From Turbatrix aceti (lineage: Eukaryota > Nematoda > Chromadorea > Rhabditida > Panagrolaimidae), in contig OZ017768.1 in NCBI GenBank assembly GCA_963969345.1, positions 2,086,573 through 2,150,572 on the forward strand: 64,000 nt of DNA, in the 5' to 3' direction. Of this stretch, positions 19,138-31,939 are shown piece by piece. The first letter of the stretch is position 1; each line of letters opens with the position of its first letter. The notes beneath the pieces are model-generated. The model ran no database searches. It was not told the DNA's origin and was given only the letters and a program-made list of their open reading frames with translations. The position numbers and the translations under genes are program-made.

Positions 19138-21233
19138 TGCAAGCGCAAACTGTGTGCAGTGCGCAAAGTGTTGTTTTACCGTATTTATTGTGCCGTAATG
19201 GATATAAACATTTACAAATTTATCACTACATGTTACCGGCATGAAAAAGGGGACAACTGAAACCACAATTTTTTTTTCTATAACATAAATTATATAAAAT
19301 CTACTCATTTACTCATTTTTTCTTCAGATGTGTCCATTTCAGTGTCCTGAGTTCCGTCGGTTGACATGGATTGACGTGCTGAGTAAATTGATGAACTGTC
19401 TGAGCAAGAGGAGGTGTAATGAACACGTGAAAAAAAAACAATCAAAAACAACAAGTAGCAACACAACTTTCGCTTGCGATGGAACACGAAAGCAATTTTC
19501 GCCACGAGAGAACGTGGGTGAAGGGTCAGACTGGTTTGGTGCATGGCACATACAGTGGCAAGTGTGAGGCGCGCATGCTGTCTGGACTATCCTTCTCTCT
19601 CTGGCTTCTCTTCGTTCAGCGCGCGTCGCTCTCATGAAGAGAGATTCTCCCGCTGCCCGAGCGCGCTGGTCGAATTAGTTGCAAAAAAAGGAATTTCGGG
19701 CCAAATTTAGAAATTTTTACTTTTTCAAATTAGATTTGTAATTAGAATAATATTTGAAGCATTTTGATGTGTTTTTCAGAATTGTGGGACAATATTTGAT
19801 CAAAATCGAGTGGGGTTCGGGAGAAAAAATCCACGGATCTTTGAAATGCCGATAGAAAGCTGAAAATTTCAGGGTTGACTAAAAACAAAATTTCCTTTCA
19901 AATGGCATACTCAGTTTTTTGATATCGAATCAATAAATGTCCGAAAAAACGGTTTTTTCCGGAAATTTGAAAAATTCGGAACTTTCTAGAACTTGGATCA
20001 AAAAATGAATATCACCAGTCGAAAGCGCAATATCTTTTTTATCTACTGTGAAATTTTCACAGACTTAACCTATCCCTGAAGCATACGGTAACGATTCTCC
20101 CGAACCCTACTTGTTCCAACGCCTGAGGCTATGAGGTAGAGCGCTGTAGAGCAGAGTGAGATAGAACATCTTGTGAGAAATTTTTCGGCCTACAAAATCG
20201 TGTAACTCCTGAATTTCTATCTATTTTTTTGGCTTCGCAATTTTAATTCGCGCTACATACACTCATTTTTGGTATCAATTTTCCGAAAACTGAAATCGAA
20301 AAAGTGGGGTCTGGGGGAAAAATCGCCATTGACACAGTTTTGGAGCGTATTAGCATGAATCTTGACCCCAAACGTAAAAAACACTGTAGAATTCAAAAAT
20401 TTTATTATTTTGTTTTTAAAGGTTCGAAAAAGTTCCGAAAAATGCTTTTTTTTCGAAAATTCGAACTTTTAGAAATTTTTCGGTCGAAATTGAAAAAAAT
20501 GAATATCGTCACCGCATTTAGAATTCATTTTTACTCCTATCCTGAAATTTTCAGCAATATTGCTTTCAAACTGAACGAATGCCGATTTTTCCCCCAGACC
20601 CCACTTTTTCGATTTCAATTTTCGGAAAATTGATACCAAAAATGAGTGTATGTAGCGCGAATTAAAATTGCGAAGCCAAAAAAATAGATAGAAATTCAGG
20701 AGTTACACGATTTTGTAGGCCGAAAAATTTCTCACAAGATGTTCTATCTCACTCTGCTCTACAGCGCTCTACCTCATAGCCTCAGGCGTTGGAACAAGTA
20801 GGGTTCGGGAGAATCGTTACCGTATGCTTCAGGGATATGTTAAGTCTGTGAAAATTTCACAGTAGATAAAAAAGATATTGCGTTTTCGACTGGTGATATT
20901 CATTTTTTGATCCCAGTTCTAGAAAGTACCGAATTTTTCAAATTTCCGAAGAAAACCGTTTTTTCGGACATTTATCGACACGCAATCAAAAAACTGAGTA
21001 TGCCATTTGAAAGGAAATTTTGTTTTTAGTCAACCCTGAAATTTTCAGCTTTCTGTCGGCATTTCAAAGATCCGTGGATTTTTTCTCCCGAACCCCACTC
21101 GATTTTGATCAAATATTGTCCCACAATTCTGAAAAACACATCAAAATGCTTCAAATATTATTCTAATTACAAATCTAATTTGAAAAAGTAAAAATTTCTA
21201 AATTTGGCCCGAAATTCCTTTTTTTGCAACTAA

Positions 21234-21433
21234 NNNNNNNNNNNNNNNNNNNNNNNNNNNNNNNNNNNNNNNNNNNNNNNNNNNNNNNNNNNNNNNNNNN
21301 NNNNNNNNNNNNNNNNNNNNNNNNNNNNNNNNNNNNNNNNNNNNNNNNNNNNNNNNNNNNNNNNNNNNNNNNNNNNNNNNNNNNNNNNNNNNNNNNNNNN
21401 NNNNNNNNNNNNNNNNNNNNNNNNNNNNNNNNN
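21234..21433. other. Assembly gap (200 N)
   Basis: A run of exactly 200 N inside the right arm of the palindrome. Comparing with the left arm (TCGAATTAGTTGC at about 19670-19682) the missing sequence is about one base: the right arm reads GCAACTAA before the gap and TCGACC after it. Confidence 0.95.
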
Positions 21434-21969
21434 TCGACCAGCGCGCTCGGGCAGCGGGAGAATCTCTCTTCATGAGAGCGACGCGCGCTGAACGAAGAGA
21501 AGCCAGAGAGAGAAGGATAGTCCAGACAGCATGCGCGCCTCACACTTGCCACTGTATGTGCCATGCACCAAACCAGTCTGACCCTTCACCCACGTTCTCT
21601 CGTGGCGAAAATTGCTTTCGTGTTCCATCGCAAGCGAAAGTTGTGTTGCTACTTGTTGTTTTTGATTGTTTTTTTTTCACGTGTTCATTACACCTCCTCT
21701 TGCTCAGACAGTTCATCAATTTACTCAGCACGTCAATCCATGTCAACCGACGGAACTCAGGACACTGAAATGGACACATCTGAAGAAAAAATGAGTAAAT
21801 GAGTAGATTTTATATAATTTATGTTATAGAAAAAAAAATTGTGGTTTCAGTTGTCCCCTTTTTCATGCCGGTAACATGTAGTGATAAATTTGTAAATGTT
21901 TATATCCATTACGGCACAATAAATACGGTAAAACAACACTTTGCGCACTGCACACAGTTTGCGCTTGCA

Positions 21970-22113
21970 AAGCGGAAAAATCTCACAGATGATTTTTTTC
22001 CAATTTGTGCGCGCACGCTACGCGGAAAAATCTCACAGATGATTTTTTTCCAATTTGTGCGCGCACGCTACGCGGAAAAATCTCACAGATGATTTTTTTC
22101 CAATTTGTGCGCG
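21970..22113. repeat. 50-bp tandem repeat in right arm
   Basis: The mirror image of 19001-19137, with the same number of units and no differences seen. Confidence 0.8.
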
Positions 22114-22309
22114 TGTTCTCGCATTTTCTCGTGCGGACTGTCCACATTTTCGCAAAATGTCAATTTGTTCATTGTAATTGGACAATTTTTCATGAAATAT
22201 ACATTCGGGACACGTGCATGTATCTTTTTTTCATAACATCAACTACGCTGTGTTTGACATGTTCATTTTTTTGAGTTCGGCTGCAAAACTTCGTTTTTTG
22301 AAGAAAATT

Positions 22310-23553
22310 TTAAATATACCGCCTTATGTGGAAAACGGACTGCCACAGAAATTTCATGTTTTCATTCAGATTCGTCTTCCGATTGGTAATCGTCCGAGAC
22401 CGGTCACCTGGCGTCACAATGAAATCTCCCGGTGGAAAAAATAGATCAACCGCGCCGAAAAGATCTTCGGCGTTCCAGCGCACGCAGATTTTCACCTCTG
22501 ACGTCATAGTTATGTTGACTTTGAAATGAAGCGGGATCGCCTTCAAGTAAAAATCATCACAATCGTATGTATGTTTTTGCAGTTGCCAAAACATTGCGAC
22601 CTCCTCAGGGAGTACTCGAAACGGTTTGATCCACGACAAATTGGTGTTAAGATTGACATTTTCGATATTTGGAAAAAATGTCGACAGGTAATCCAGAAGC
22701 ATAACTGTGTACTTGGCGAAAAAAAAACCATCTAGCACAAAGTCAAAGCGACGAATCTGCTGAAGTTGAGCTCTGTGGGAATTCAGTAAATCGACGTACT
22801 GCTGCGCCGGTAAAGGGCGATCAGAATACAACTCCAACGTATTCAATGAATCTGATTCCAAGGCATTCTAAAATTTGTGTTTTGCAAAGAGATAATTTAT
22901 TTTCAGAAAAAATGTGCTCACCGCAGCTTCCAAATCCGGGTTGTGAAAACCGCTGCACTTGAACTGAATTCTTTCACAACGATTGGGCAATTCGGGGAAC
23001 TGATCCAGCGACTTCTGTTGGATTTTGAGGTTTCGAGTGAGCGACACCAACTTTTGGATAACTTCCACAGAACAAAATTTATCGTCCATGCTAATTAAAT
23101 CCAGTTCTTGGAGGTCTGTAACAGAATTTTCTTAAAATCCCTCCGAAGTGAAAAAAAAAAACTTACTGTTGAAGCAAAGCACTTTTTCGTAAAAGCTGAT
23201 TGCTGCGTCATCTGGCTTCCAGTAAATCGAAAGTTTCCTGACAAAAAATGCTATCCAATCGCATTCACTCCGGGTGCAATACATGCCATTGAAACGGCTG
23301 TTGCGCGTGGCCTAAACAAAATATTAAAAAAACCAGGGTTTGCGTAAAAAAAACCTACTCCAGAAAAAGTGATGTATACGTGAGAACCAACGTATTCGAC
23401 AACAGCGTCCTGCATAACGACGTCAAAGGTGTTCGACATTTCAAGGGACGAAAAAACCAGGTTCTTGATGTCATAGTCCGAAGAGAAAGTCTGCTTTTTG
23501 ATCGCATTGAAGATCAGATCTCTGGAATACGCTGAAGACAACGGACGCATCAT
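22310..23553 (-). CDS. Unrecognised multi-exon protein truncated by a transposon
   Basis: Four exons: 23359-23553, 23167-23311, 22922-23115 and 22310-22867; 363 residues, junctions in frame. I do not recognise the family. It has no signal peptide or membrane segment; the sequence is rich in aromatic and Leu residues in alternating helix-like segments (FDVVMQDAVVEYVGSHVYIT; LVSLTRNLKIQQ; LDLISMDD), a look shared by F-box-associated and leucine-repeat proteins of nematodes (weak inference). The first ATG pair follows a GCGTTTCAG acceptor, suggesting trans-splicing. The last codons (RRYI and the stop) come from the end of the fold-back element; the original acidic tail is displaced to 18707-18787. 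A partial tandem copy lies at 17825-18102. Confidence 0.65.
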
Positions 23554-24289
23554 GATCCGCCTGAAACGCATAAAATATTGACCACAACTGAACTTTAGGG
23601 TAAAATGACAAAAATCAGGCACGCAAAGTATAAACAAATCATTTTTTAGCATAAAAAGAAAAAAAGCGGCGTCGCAAGGAGAAAAGTAGGGAAATCAATG
23701 AAAAGAAAAAACTGATTTTCTATTGTCGCTTCAGGACTACTGATTACGTGATACGACATGCTTTGCGCACCAACTTTCACCGCGAAAAAGTTTGTTTATT
23801 GTTTTTCTGTTAATTTTTTGCAATTTACGTTCATGTTCCCTTTCTTTGCCATTTTTGTCCTGTGCCCATGTCCTGGCTTACATGCCTGCCTCTCGACGAG
23901 ATCACCGTCCCTTGGGACTCAAAATTACTATCATTTTTGTTTTACCCACATAATTCAGCGTTCCGTAATCATTATTTCGTTTCTTCGTCGCTTCGGCTTC
24001 CCCTGGTGTGCCTTCTTCTGTGGGTCATAATGAATTGGTTTTTGTGGTATACAATATCTTCTGCCTTTCTTCTGCACGCGGCCCAATGGCCCATGGGCAG
24101 TGAAGCAATCAAGGATGGAAAGGAAGAAAGCATGAGTGGTATGATTAGTTTTTGAAGAGAATTCTTGTCTACGGGGTGCATCAAAAAAGGACAAGAAAAA
24201 TCGGTTTTACTATTTTTTTGTCATTTTTGGATACTTTTTTTGGGTGCATTGAATAATTTTATGAACTTTCTGCATTTTTATGAAAAAAA
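23554..24289. other. Upstream region of the truncated gene
   Basis: No gene supported. A long plus-strand frame around 23758-24030 is Cys/Phe-rich without splice or family support. Part (about 23925-23985) is similar to 18440-18530. Confidence 0.4.
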
Positions 24290-25131
24290 CACGATGGACC
24301 TATGGTCTCAACGCGAAAACTCGTTTTTTGCCGTTTTCATATGCATAGAGTAGATATTTTTTAGGTGTAAAGACGGATCTGGGGGTTATCGGCTACGGCA
24401 AATTTAATGGCACTATCAAAAAATCAATATTAAATCGATAAATCGATAATTTGAGAAAAAAATTACTGTAGCTCACAAAATAACTATACGATATCAGAAT
24501 AAAATAGTAGACCGTATTCTACGCCATCAAAAACCCCCAATAGCAAAAAACAGGAAAATTCTCCCCATGAAATAAGAAGTTATTTCAAATCTTAAAATAA
24601 ATATTAATAAATTATTTCCACAGGTCAAAATTAATATTTTTTTACCGGGCAAAGTTCGTTGCAAAGATCAAGATGAACTTAATCACAATGCCAAAGTTAG
24701 TATATAAGGATGGGAAACCGACTTGGCAGTAAGCTTCCAAAGGCAACACGCTACGCGCATTTGCTTGCGCGCACTGTGTTCTCTTTCGACTGAAATGCTT
24801 CAGCGCGCGTTTTTTGTATGAAAAAAACTTTAGAATTGAAATAACTTCTTATTTCATGGGGAGAATCTTCCAGTTTTTGGCAACCGGGGGTTTTCGAGGG
24901 CGCAGAATACGGTCTACTATTTTATTCTGATATCGTATAGTTATTTTTCGAAATAAATTTTTTAAATCAAGTTTATCGATCGATTATTGAATTTCTGATA
25001 TCCCCGATAGATTCGCCATCGCAAAAAACTCCCAATCCACTCTTGAAATCTAAAAAACACTCACTGTTGCAATAAAAACGTCAAAAAAGCCTCAAAAATC
25101 CCTTTCGCGTTGAGACCATAGGTCCATCGTG
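24290..25131. mobile_element. Fold-back element 2 (842 bp)
   Basis: Ends are inverted repeats starting CACGATGGACCTATGGTCTC and continuing AACGCGAAA. Further inside, 24480-24600 is mirrored by 24835-24960 (AACTATACGATATCAGAATA, then AAATAGTAGACCGTATTCT, then CATGAAATAAGAAGTTATTT). The middle (24700-24800) is unique and contains GCTACGCGC/GCGCGCAC motifs like those in the large palindrome. No target duplication and no coding frame seen. Confidence 0.75.
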
Positions 25132-25164
25132 CGATGTCAATGAACATATTTTTTTGAAAATCTT

Positions 25165-25445
25165 ATTACTTTTGTTGATCGTGAATAATATTTTTTATTT
25201 GGCGCTAAAATATTACTTTTCTTCGAATATCATTTACTTTTTGTCGTTATTGTGTTATTTTTGGTTTTACGGGTTAAAGTTAAGTAACATTTTTTTTTCG
25301 ATTTTTTATTACTTTTGTCAGAAGTAACGTATTTTTTTTTGCTCTTTTTTTGTTACTTTTAGAATTTTGTCAAATTTTTATGCATAACTTTTTTTGATTC
25401 TATTTTGTTACTTTTGTTTGGAGTAACATTCAATTTTTGTTCTTG
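25165..25445 (+). repeat. GTTAC-type dispersed repeat
   Basis: Sense copy with GGGTTAAAGTTAAGTAACAT and TGTCAGAAGTAACG. Confidence 0.6.
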
Positions 25446-25629
25446 TTTTGTTTTTTATTCTTTCCGAAATTTTGATATTGTTTTCGAACAAACTGAAGCG
25501 TCTTTTTTTTTACAATTGTTTTACATTTTTAACCGTATTTACCCCAAAAATGCCTATTTTCAAATTTCAGACCTTTTTTTTTAAATGTGCATTTTGCAAA
25601 TAAAAATTCATTTTTTTGTTTTTCTAAGG

Positions 25630-27155
25630 CTGTAATTACGCCGTTCACTTTTAATTTCCCTCCAACGCCTGCCTGGTTGTCCGTGGTTGGTGTCGGCTCA
25701 CTTTTTCTCCCATAAAAGAATTGGTCCAATTTTTGACACAAAAGCCTGTGTGTATACACCCCTCTCCTCTCCTATTTTGGGGATGGCGATGGCCATCAGC
25801 GCCGGGAAAGGAAAGGAAGCCCGCTTGTTTCCCGGCCTTTCCTGGGTCTAAACATGCCCCAACAGTGTCAAGCGCCTCTCTTTTCTCCCCCCTTCTTTTG
25901 TCAGGGGTTTTGGTGGAGTTCGTCTTCCGAAAGTGATATGCTCTGCAAAATGCCTGTTTTCTTGTTCGGGCATGTTTGTGCTGCTGCCCATCTATGTTTT
26001 CGGGTGTTGTAGTTATTAGTTGATGCGCACGAAACACGCACATCCCAGCCCCGCAGGCGTGACCATGGATGGCCATGGAGTCAATCTACCAGCCAGCATG
26101 GATGGACCGGGATGGGGGATGGGGATGAGGAGGGCTTTGTGCTGTGCTGCAACCACCCCATTTTTGGGAATGAATGAATGCTGCTGCGTGGTTGTGGTGG
26201 TGGTGGTAGTGGTAATGCCCGAGAGGAGATACATAGATAGATAGATAGCACCAAAAAAAGGAGGGATGCTTATGTTAGCCCTTCTTTTTTTGCCGTCCGC
26301 CGGCTGCTGGGATGTCTGCGGTCGTCTGCGCCTTTCCCCTTTCTTGTCGAGGAACCACCACCAACATCCGACAAGTCAATTGCCGCGCATACCAGTCCAC
26401 GGCTGAGGCCGAGGCCGTCTTTTGTGGCCCTGTGCCGGCTGGTAGCAGTTTTAGCAGTTACGAGCCGGGTTTTTTTCCTCAAATTGTGGCAATATACGCA
26501 TCCACAACCACCCCGGGCCAGGCTTTATTGCCGCGACACACACACACTTAGTATGTCTTGTCTTGTCTTTTTTCGGCAATGTTGGAAGTTGCAACATGAA
26601 AGACTGTTCTGCTTTTTTTGTCTTTTCGTATATGTTCGTATCATGACCATCATCAGTCATGTCTTTTTTCTTTTACGTGAAAAATGTTACTTTTTTTCAC
26701 AGCAGTTGCCAAAAACTGCGATTACTTTCTATTTTTGAACAAAAATTGGAACATTGCAGGGGTATTTATTGGGTTGAAAATTGTTCGCGGGAATGAATGT
26801 TGGAGTCGGGAATGGTTACACTGAATCAATTTTTTAAAATTTAAATTTTTTTTCTGAATTTTTTTTAACTTTCAGATCGATTTTTTTGAAATTGTATTTT
26901 TTTCGATCTTGTTGGCTTTTTTTTTGATTTTTTTGACCGACTTTCAAACTCATAAAATTTTTTTTGAGAAATTGTATTTACATTTTTTTAAAAATTTTTT
27001 TATTTATTTTCTCAAATTAAAAAAAAAATTATGTACACCAGTTTTTGTAAACAACTAGACCAAAAAATTTACGGGAGAAGAAGTGAGCTGACACCACGGG
27101 AAACCAGGCGTTGGAGGGAAATTAAAAGTGAACAGCGTAATTACAAGCGCAAAAA
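25630..27155. repeat. Inverted pair of about 85-bp arms, 1.35 kb apart
   Basis: 25630-25713 (TGTAATTACGCCGTTCACTT then TTAATTTCCCTCCAACGCCT) is mirrored at 27066-27155 with a few changes. The interval between them is unique sequence with simple repeats and no gene. Related fragments (GGCCATAATTACCGCTCAC) occur near 32145, so this is a dispersed family. Confidence 0.55.
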
Positions 27156-27850
27156 AAATTTATGGCATTTTTATTAGTGAAATGCGTCTTTTTTTATTAG
27201 GGGGTTTAAAACTGGAAAAATATTTTATGTTTGATATAGTTAAAAACAGCATACTTGTGCCAAAAAATCTAAATTCGGAAAGAATTTTTTTTTTAATGTT
27301 AAATTACCCGGGGCCTAAAAATTGAAAAGTACCCTTTTTATTTTATATTTATCGTTACCCGATTCATTTTGACGATACTCCATTTGCGCATCGCAATCTC
27401 CGTGCGAATGCCGGATCTCCTTTCTTGTTGTTGTCCTTCAATTCTGATGGGTTCTAATTGTCTCAAAGTGTCTGATTACTTTTTCGTTTACAACTAACCA
27501 ACATTGTTGTTTTGACTGTCAAAAATCGATTCCGTATTTATTTATTATACGACCGGGCCATTTTTTTCATGCATTTTTGCCGAAATTTTATTTTTTTTCT
27601 AATTTATCTAGGCAGCCTGTGTATGTATGGGATATGCATGTGCATCGAAAAAAATTATTGATAGCTTTGACAATTTTGTTATCGACCGTTTTGGAGGCTC
27701 AAATGCTGGCTTTCCTTTTTCCAGTCCATGCCAAGGGACACTTTTGACAGACCCCAAAAGAACGATGGTGACAAATAAACTTGTAAACTATAGCGATGAA
27801 TGAGTGACAGAAGGATGGATACATGTGTCTACAACAAATACAAAATGCGA

Positions 27851-27899
27851 CTACCATGGCCCAAGCCAGACAGGACAGGACAGGACAGGGCCATGGTAG
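27851..27899. repeat. Hairpin with GGACA repeats in the loop
   Basis: CTACCATGGCCC at 27851-27862 pairs with GGGCCATGGTAG at 27888-27899; the loop is mostly (AGGAC)n. Confidence 0.65.
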
Positions 27900-29849
27900 A
27901 CAAAGCGAGTATCCCTCCTCTGGATAGTTGTGCCCCACGCTGACTTGACTCGACTGGACTCGACTCCTTGCAGAATGACATACGATCGCGTGGATACAGA
28001 TGTAATGCATTTGTGATTATTCTGCCTTTCTTCGAATATTTTCAAGCGCTTTTTTGCAGGGATAAACTGTTGCTCGAGGAGGTTTCTGTTATCCTGTTTT
28101 TTTAAGACTCTCTATGATCAGAAAATTGTGCAGGAATTTCTTCTGTTTCTTTGAAAATTGTGCAGAATTTTTTTGTACAAAATATTTTTCCTACAATTTT
28201 TATGGGACTTTGGCACATTGTTGTAAGCGAACGTTTTTTATTTTTACTTTTTATATTTCTTGGTTGCATGCATGTTAAAGTCATGTTTGTATTTATATCG
28301 GACTGTTTTATATTGATAGGTTTTTTTCTGGTGTTTCTCTGTTAGCACGCTACATATTTACAAACGTCGAAACTAAAATGTCTTGAACGTTGTTGAAAAA
28401 TTTGTCGATTTCCATTATGTAATTTTTTAAAATTAGAACTTTTTTGATCATTCGAGTAAACAGTTTATGCCCGCGGGCAAAATTGAACATGAATGACCGA
28501 TTTTTGTCAAAACTTTTTAAACAGCTGATATGTTTAAAAAATTTTGTTTTTAAATGAATATACATAATTAAAAAAAAATGAAACTGATATGGTTCAGAAT
28601 TGATTTTGATTTTATCATGCGCGATTCCATACGTAGTCCGGCCTGTTTAGTCTTTGATTTCACGTGTTTGCATCCGCTGAAAACCATGATTATGTATGTT
28701 TTAATAACAAAATTATTTCCGGTATCCAAAAAAATTTCATTAGTTTTGAAAATTTCATTTCCATGCTTATACATATTTTTCCCGGTTTTTCCGTGGTATC
28801 CCCCGAATGATCGTTATAATTTTTAATGGACCGTGTCAACTGGTATCAACTCACTGTACAGCCCTAAAAATAAATATCTTTAGTTTGATGTCCTCACTTG
28901 TTTTTTTTGTCCTCGATGCTGCTTGTTTTATGCTCCATTCCCTCATCTCATTTGGACTATTTTCGGCAACCCAAAAAAAACGACAGTAATCACTTTCAAA
29001 ATTTCTTCATTGCTTTTGTTAGACTTTTTTTCTATTTTCTCTTGGGTGCCGTGTGCTTGGTGACGACGACGACATCGTCGACGACGACGATGGTTCACTC
29101 ACAGCTCCACTAATTGAAAACCGAACAGAGTGAAACGGCGGCCAAATAAATGGTAAATGGAGAAAAAGAGGAGATGAGCCTGTTATGTATTTTTTTTGGA
29201 TGGTACAAAAAAAACGTTCACTCTCAAAAAAAAGGAAGGATTCATTTATTTTTTGGTCTCTTAGGTCATTACAGTCGGTAAATGTGTCTTTGATGGTCAT
29301 GAAACCAGTCTTTCTTTTTTTTGGCAGATGTGGGACGAAATGCGTATGTACGTATGTACGTACTCGTTTTCTACAGTTTTCCATTTCCAAGACCGGAGCT
29401 AAAGACTTGTCGATTAGTTGTCAGTTGACTACGGTGTTGTCTCTTTCCTTATAGGCAGGCAAGGGCGTTGACGGGGCCACTCTTGTCTCTACTTCCTTGC
29501 TAGCAGTGAGTGTGTGTGTCTTATCAAAATGCCATTAAAATATGGCGTTTGTTCGGGGACAACGACGAGCGCGAACGACGACCAATGGCATGCAAGCTGT
29601 GTCCGGGATTTCTTCTTTTTCTCCGTTCATTTGCCGAGATTTTGTTCTTTTTTTGGTGCACGCGGAAAAGATAATTGGGGAGTTTCTTGAGTTTTGGGGT
29701 CGGGAACACTTCCTCATCGGGAGGATGTTTGATGTTCTCACAGTTTTTTTTTGCATGTTGTTCGATTTTTATTACAACGAAACTTTTTTTTTCGTAATTT
29801 TTAACAAATTTTTTGTTCGCGTTTGTTTAACAAAATAAAAAACGAAGCT

Positions 29850-30090
29850 TGAAAAATATCGAGTAACAAAAATTGTTGCGATTGAGCAAAAATTAAATAC
29901 AAAAGTAACAAAAAAAGAACGAAAATTTAACGTTACCGTTGGAAAAAGTAATAAAATAGCGAAAAAAAGTGTTACTTTTCTTTCGCCTGCAAAATCAAAA
30001 GTAACATTTTAGCATCAAAATGTGGATGTTACTTCTAATGTTTTGGCCCCAAAAAAATCTTACTTTTAGCAAAAGTATTATAACATAAGC
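29850..30090 (-). repeat. GTTAC-type dispersed repeat
   Basis: Antisense copy: AACGTTACCGTTGGAAAAAG then AGCGAAAAAAAGTGTTAC and GCCTGCAAAATCAAAAGTAA. Confidence 0.6.
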
Positions 30091-31939
30091 ATAATTTTTT
30101 TTACCGTTTTTCAAGCAAATGATGCAACTTTTTTTTCATTTCTTTTATGAAAAAATCAATGTTCGGTAATTTTTTATAACTTTTTCCTTGAGTTTTTGAA
30201 ATTTTTATGATCAAAATTACATCAAAAAATGTGTTTAATTTTCGGCCCTGACATCGAATTTTAATCCGTATTGTGCATTTTTTACAAAACTCGTAAAAAA
30301 TTCATAGTCACCGAAAAAAAAATTAAGAATCCATTTTTTTCATTGGCACGATTTTTTTTTCTGTAGCTACCCCAAGTCTTGTTGCATGCATTTTATCATG
30401 CTTCTGTTGTAAAAGCACGACAACGAAAGCGACCGTGACAGCTTACATCAGCAGTAGTCATCGTTGGTCATTGTTGCACACACGAATTTCCTGCTTGATG
30501 CGTGTATGTGTGCCGGATTCGTTTACGATGGGGGGCTGTTGAAGGGGTGTACGACAATGATGCCGTTCTCTTTTGCGTACATATACACGAGTCGAGTTCA
30601 AATGGCCATTTGCGTTTTGTTATCCGGCAGCTTGCTGTCAACCCTGCCAGCTGCCATAATTGACGACAGCTTATGGGAGACACATGTACATGCATGCTAC
30701 CGATATCCACCCCATCCTTGGCTTTCTTTTGTCGTCGTTGTTGTGCAAGAATAAAAAAAGAAGATAGGATGTACATAAACGCAAGGATATGCATCTACAA
30801 AGGATTGGTTGGTTGCGTGACCGGATCTGCTGGGACAGAAAATGGTTTTTTCATCTGTTTCTTCTTGACTTTTTGACTCCGAGCATGCTCATGTCTTCTT
30901 CATGACTAATGCGATCGCTTGGGGTTTGAACTGACTTTTAAACGACAGCCAGGAAGGAAGACAAGCTGGCTGGCACTTCACATGGACTCTATGCATGCAT
31001 GCATTAGACATAGCGCTAAGGTACTGTAGCTGACTACTGACGGACGATTTTGGCACGTAGACTTTGAAACTGTACAAATTTCGAGACATTGTAAAAAATT
31101 CTAAAGTTTATAAAATTTTTTAGATTTTTTAATTAAAAAAAATTTTGATAATATTTTTTAAAACTGCTGTTTTTTTTAAATAAAAAATTGTAGTTTTTTT
31201 TGCATTTTTTTTCATCTTTAATTTTTTTTCCTCAAGCAAGTCCCCAGGCCCCCAAAATCCTAAACCGTTTCTCAAAGCCCCAGAAAAAAAGTACAACATC
31301 ATATATTTTCCCGGGAGTAATTATAAGTGCACAAACGACAAACGACATTTTTGCATGTGTTCGTGTGTTGTGTTATTTTTCAAAAAACTTGAGCTACGGC
31401 AGCTTGTGACACAGTCATTTTTTGTCAAAGTGTTCGTGTTTTTCTCCCCCTCCCTGACGAGTCATTTATCATCATGGACCAGTGTCTGGGAAATTGAAAA
31501 AAAAAAACGTAGCAGCAGATGTCGCTATTTTTTTTGTCTTTCTTCTCCCGGCCTCAAAAGACAAAAAGGACGGGCAAACGGCAAAGGGGGTTTAGTTAAA
31601 GGCCAACCGGCTGGCGGTGGTTGTTGGTGGTTGCACCCGCGGGCAGAAGTAAACGAAGATGCATCCTGTCGATTGGCTTTGATTTGAGCAGATATTTTTT
31701 ATTCTTCATTCATTTCAAAGTGACTAACCAGTAAATTATTTATTTTTTTTGTTTTGGTTGAGAAAAGTGTGGAATGCAGGAAGGATGAGGAGGATTAATG
31801 GATAGGTGATTTTAGTGATTTGCTGGATTTTAAGTATATTTTATAGCTGTTAGCGATATTTTGCTCAAAAACTCGAACGAGCACAAAAATCAAAATTGAA
31901 TTTGTGATCGAACCTGAAAGAACGAATTTTTTTAATGTA

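Larger units (their letters stand above)
18788..22324. mobile_element. Large fold-back (palindromic) transposon
   Basis: Two arms of about 1.5-1.6 kb in inverted orientation around a centre near 20456. The outermost inverted repeat starts AGGCGGTATATTTAAAATTT (18788 onward) and is mirrored at the right end; the flanking bases are TA on both sides, themselves preceded and followed by TG. The outer 120 bp or so is only partly conserved, the part from 18908 / to 22199 nearly identical. The arms carry a 50-bp tandem repeat, a 98-codon open frame identical in both arms, and a segment also found in the element at 39693-40582. No transposase is encoded, so it is non-autonomous; superfamily not assigned. 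Real length is about 3.34 kb because 200 positions are N. Confidence 0.85.

Noticed and set aside
19339..19635. 98-codon frame in the palindrome arms, identical at 21472-21768
   Set aside because: Identity follows from arm identity; the product is Arg-rich then Cys/Leu-rich with no transposase motifs, so it is not called a gene.
20107..20125. TGAGGTAG (let-7 seed-like) inside the palindrome arm
   Set aside because: Eight bases occur by chance, and the context is a transposon arm without a microRNA-like precursor.
26020..26244. 74-codon frame with poly-Val end
   Set aside because: Arises from a GTGGTGGTG microsatellite between inverted repeat arms.
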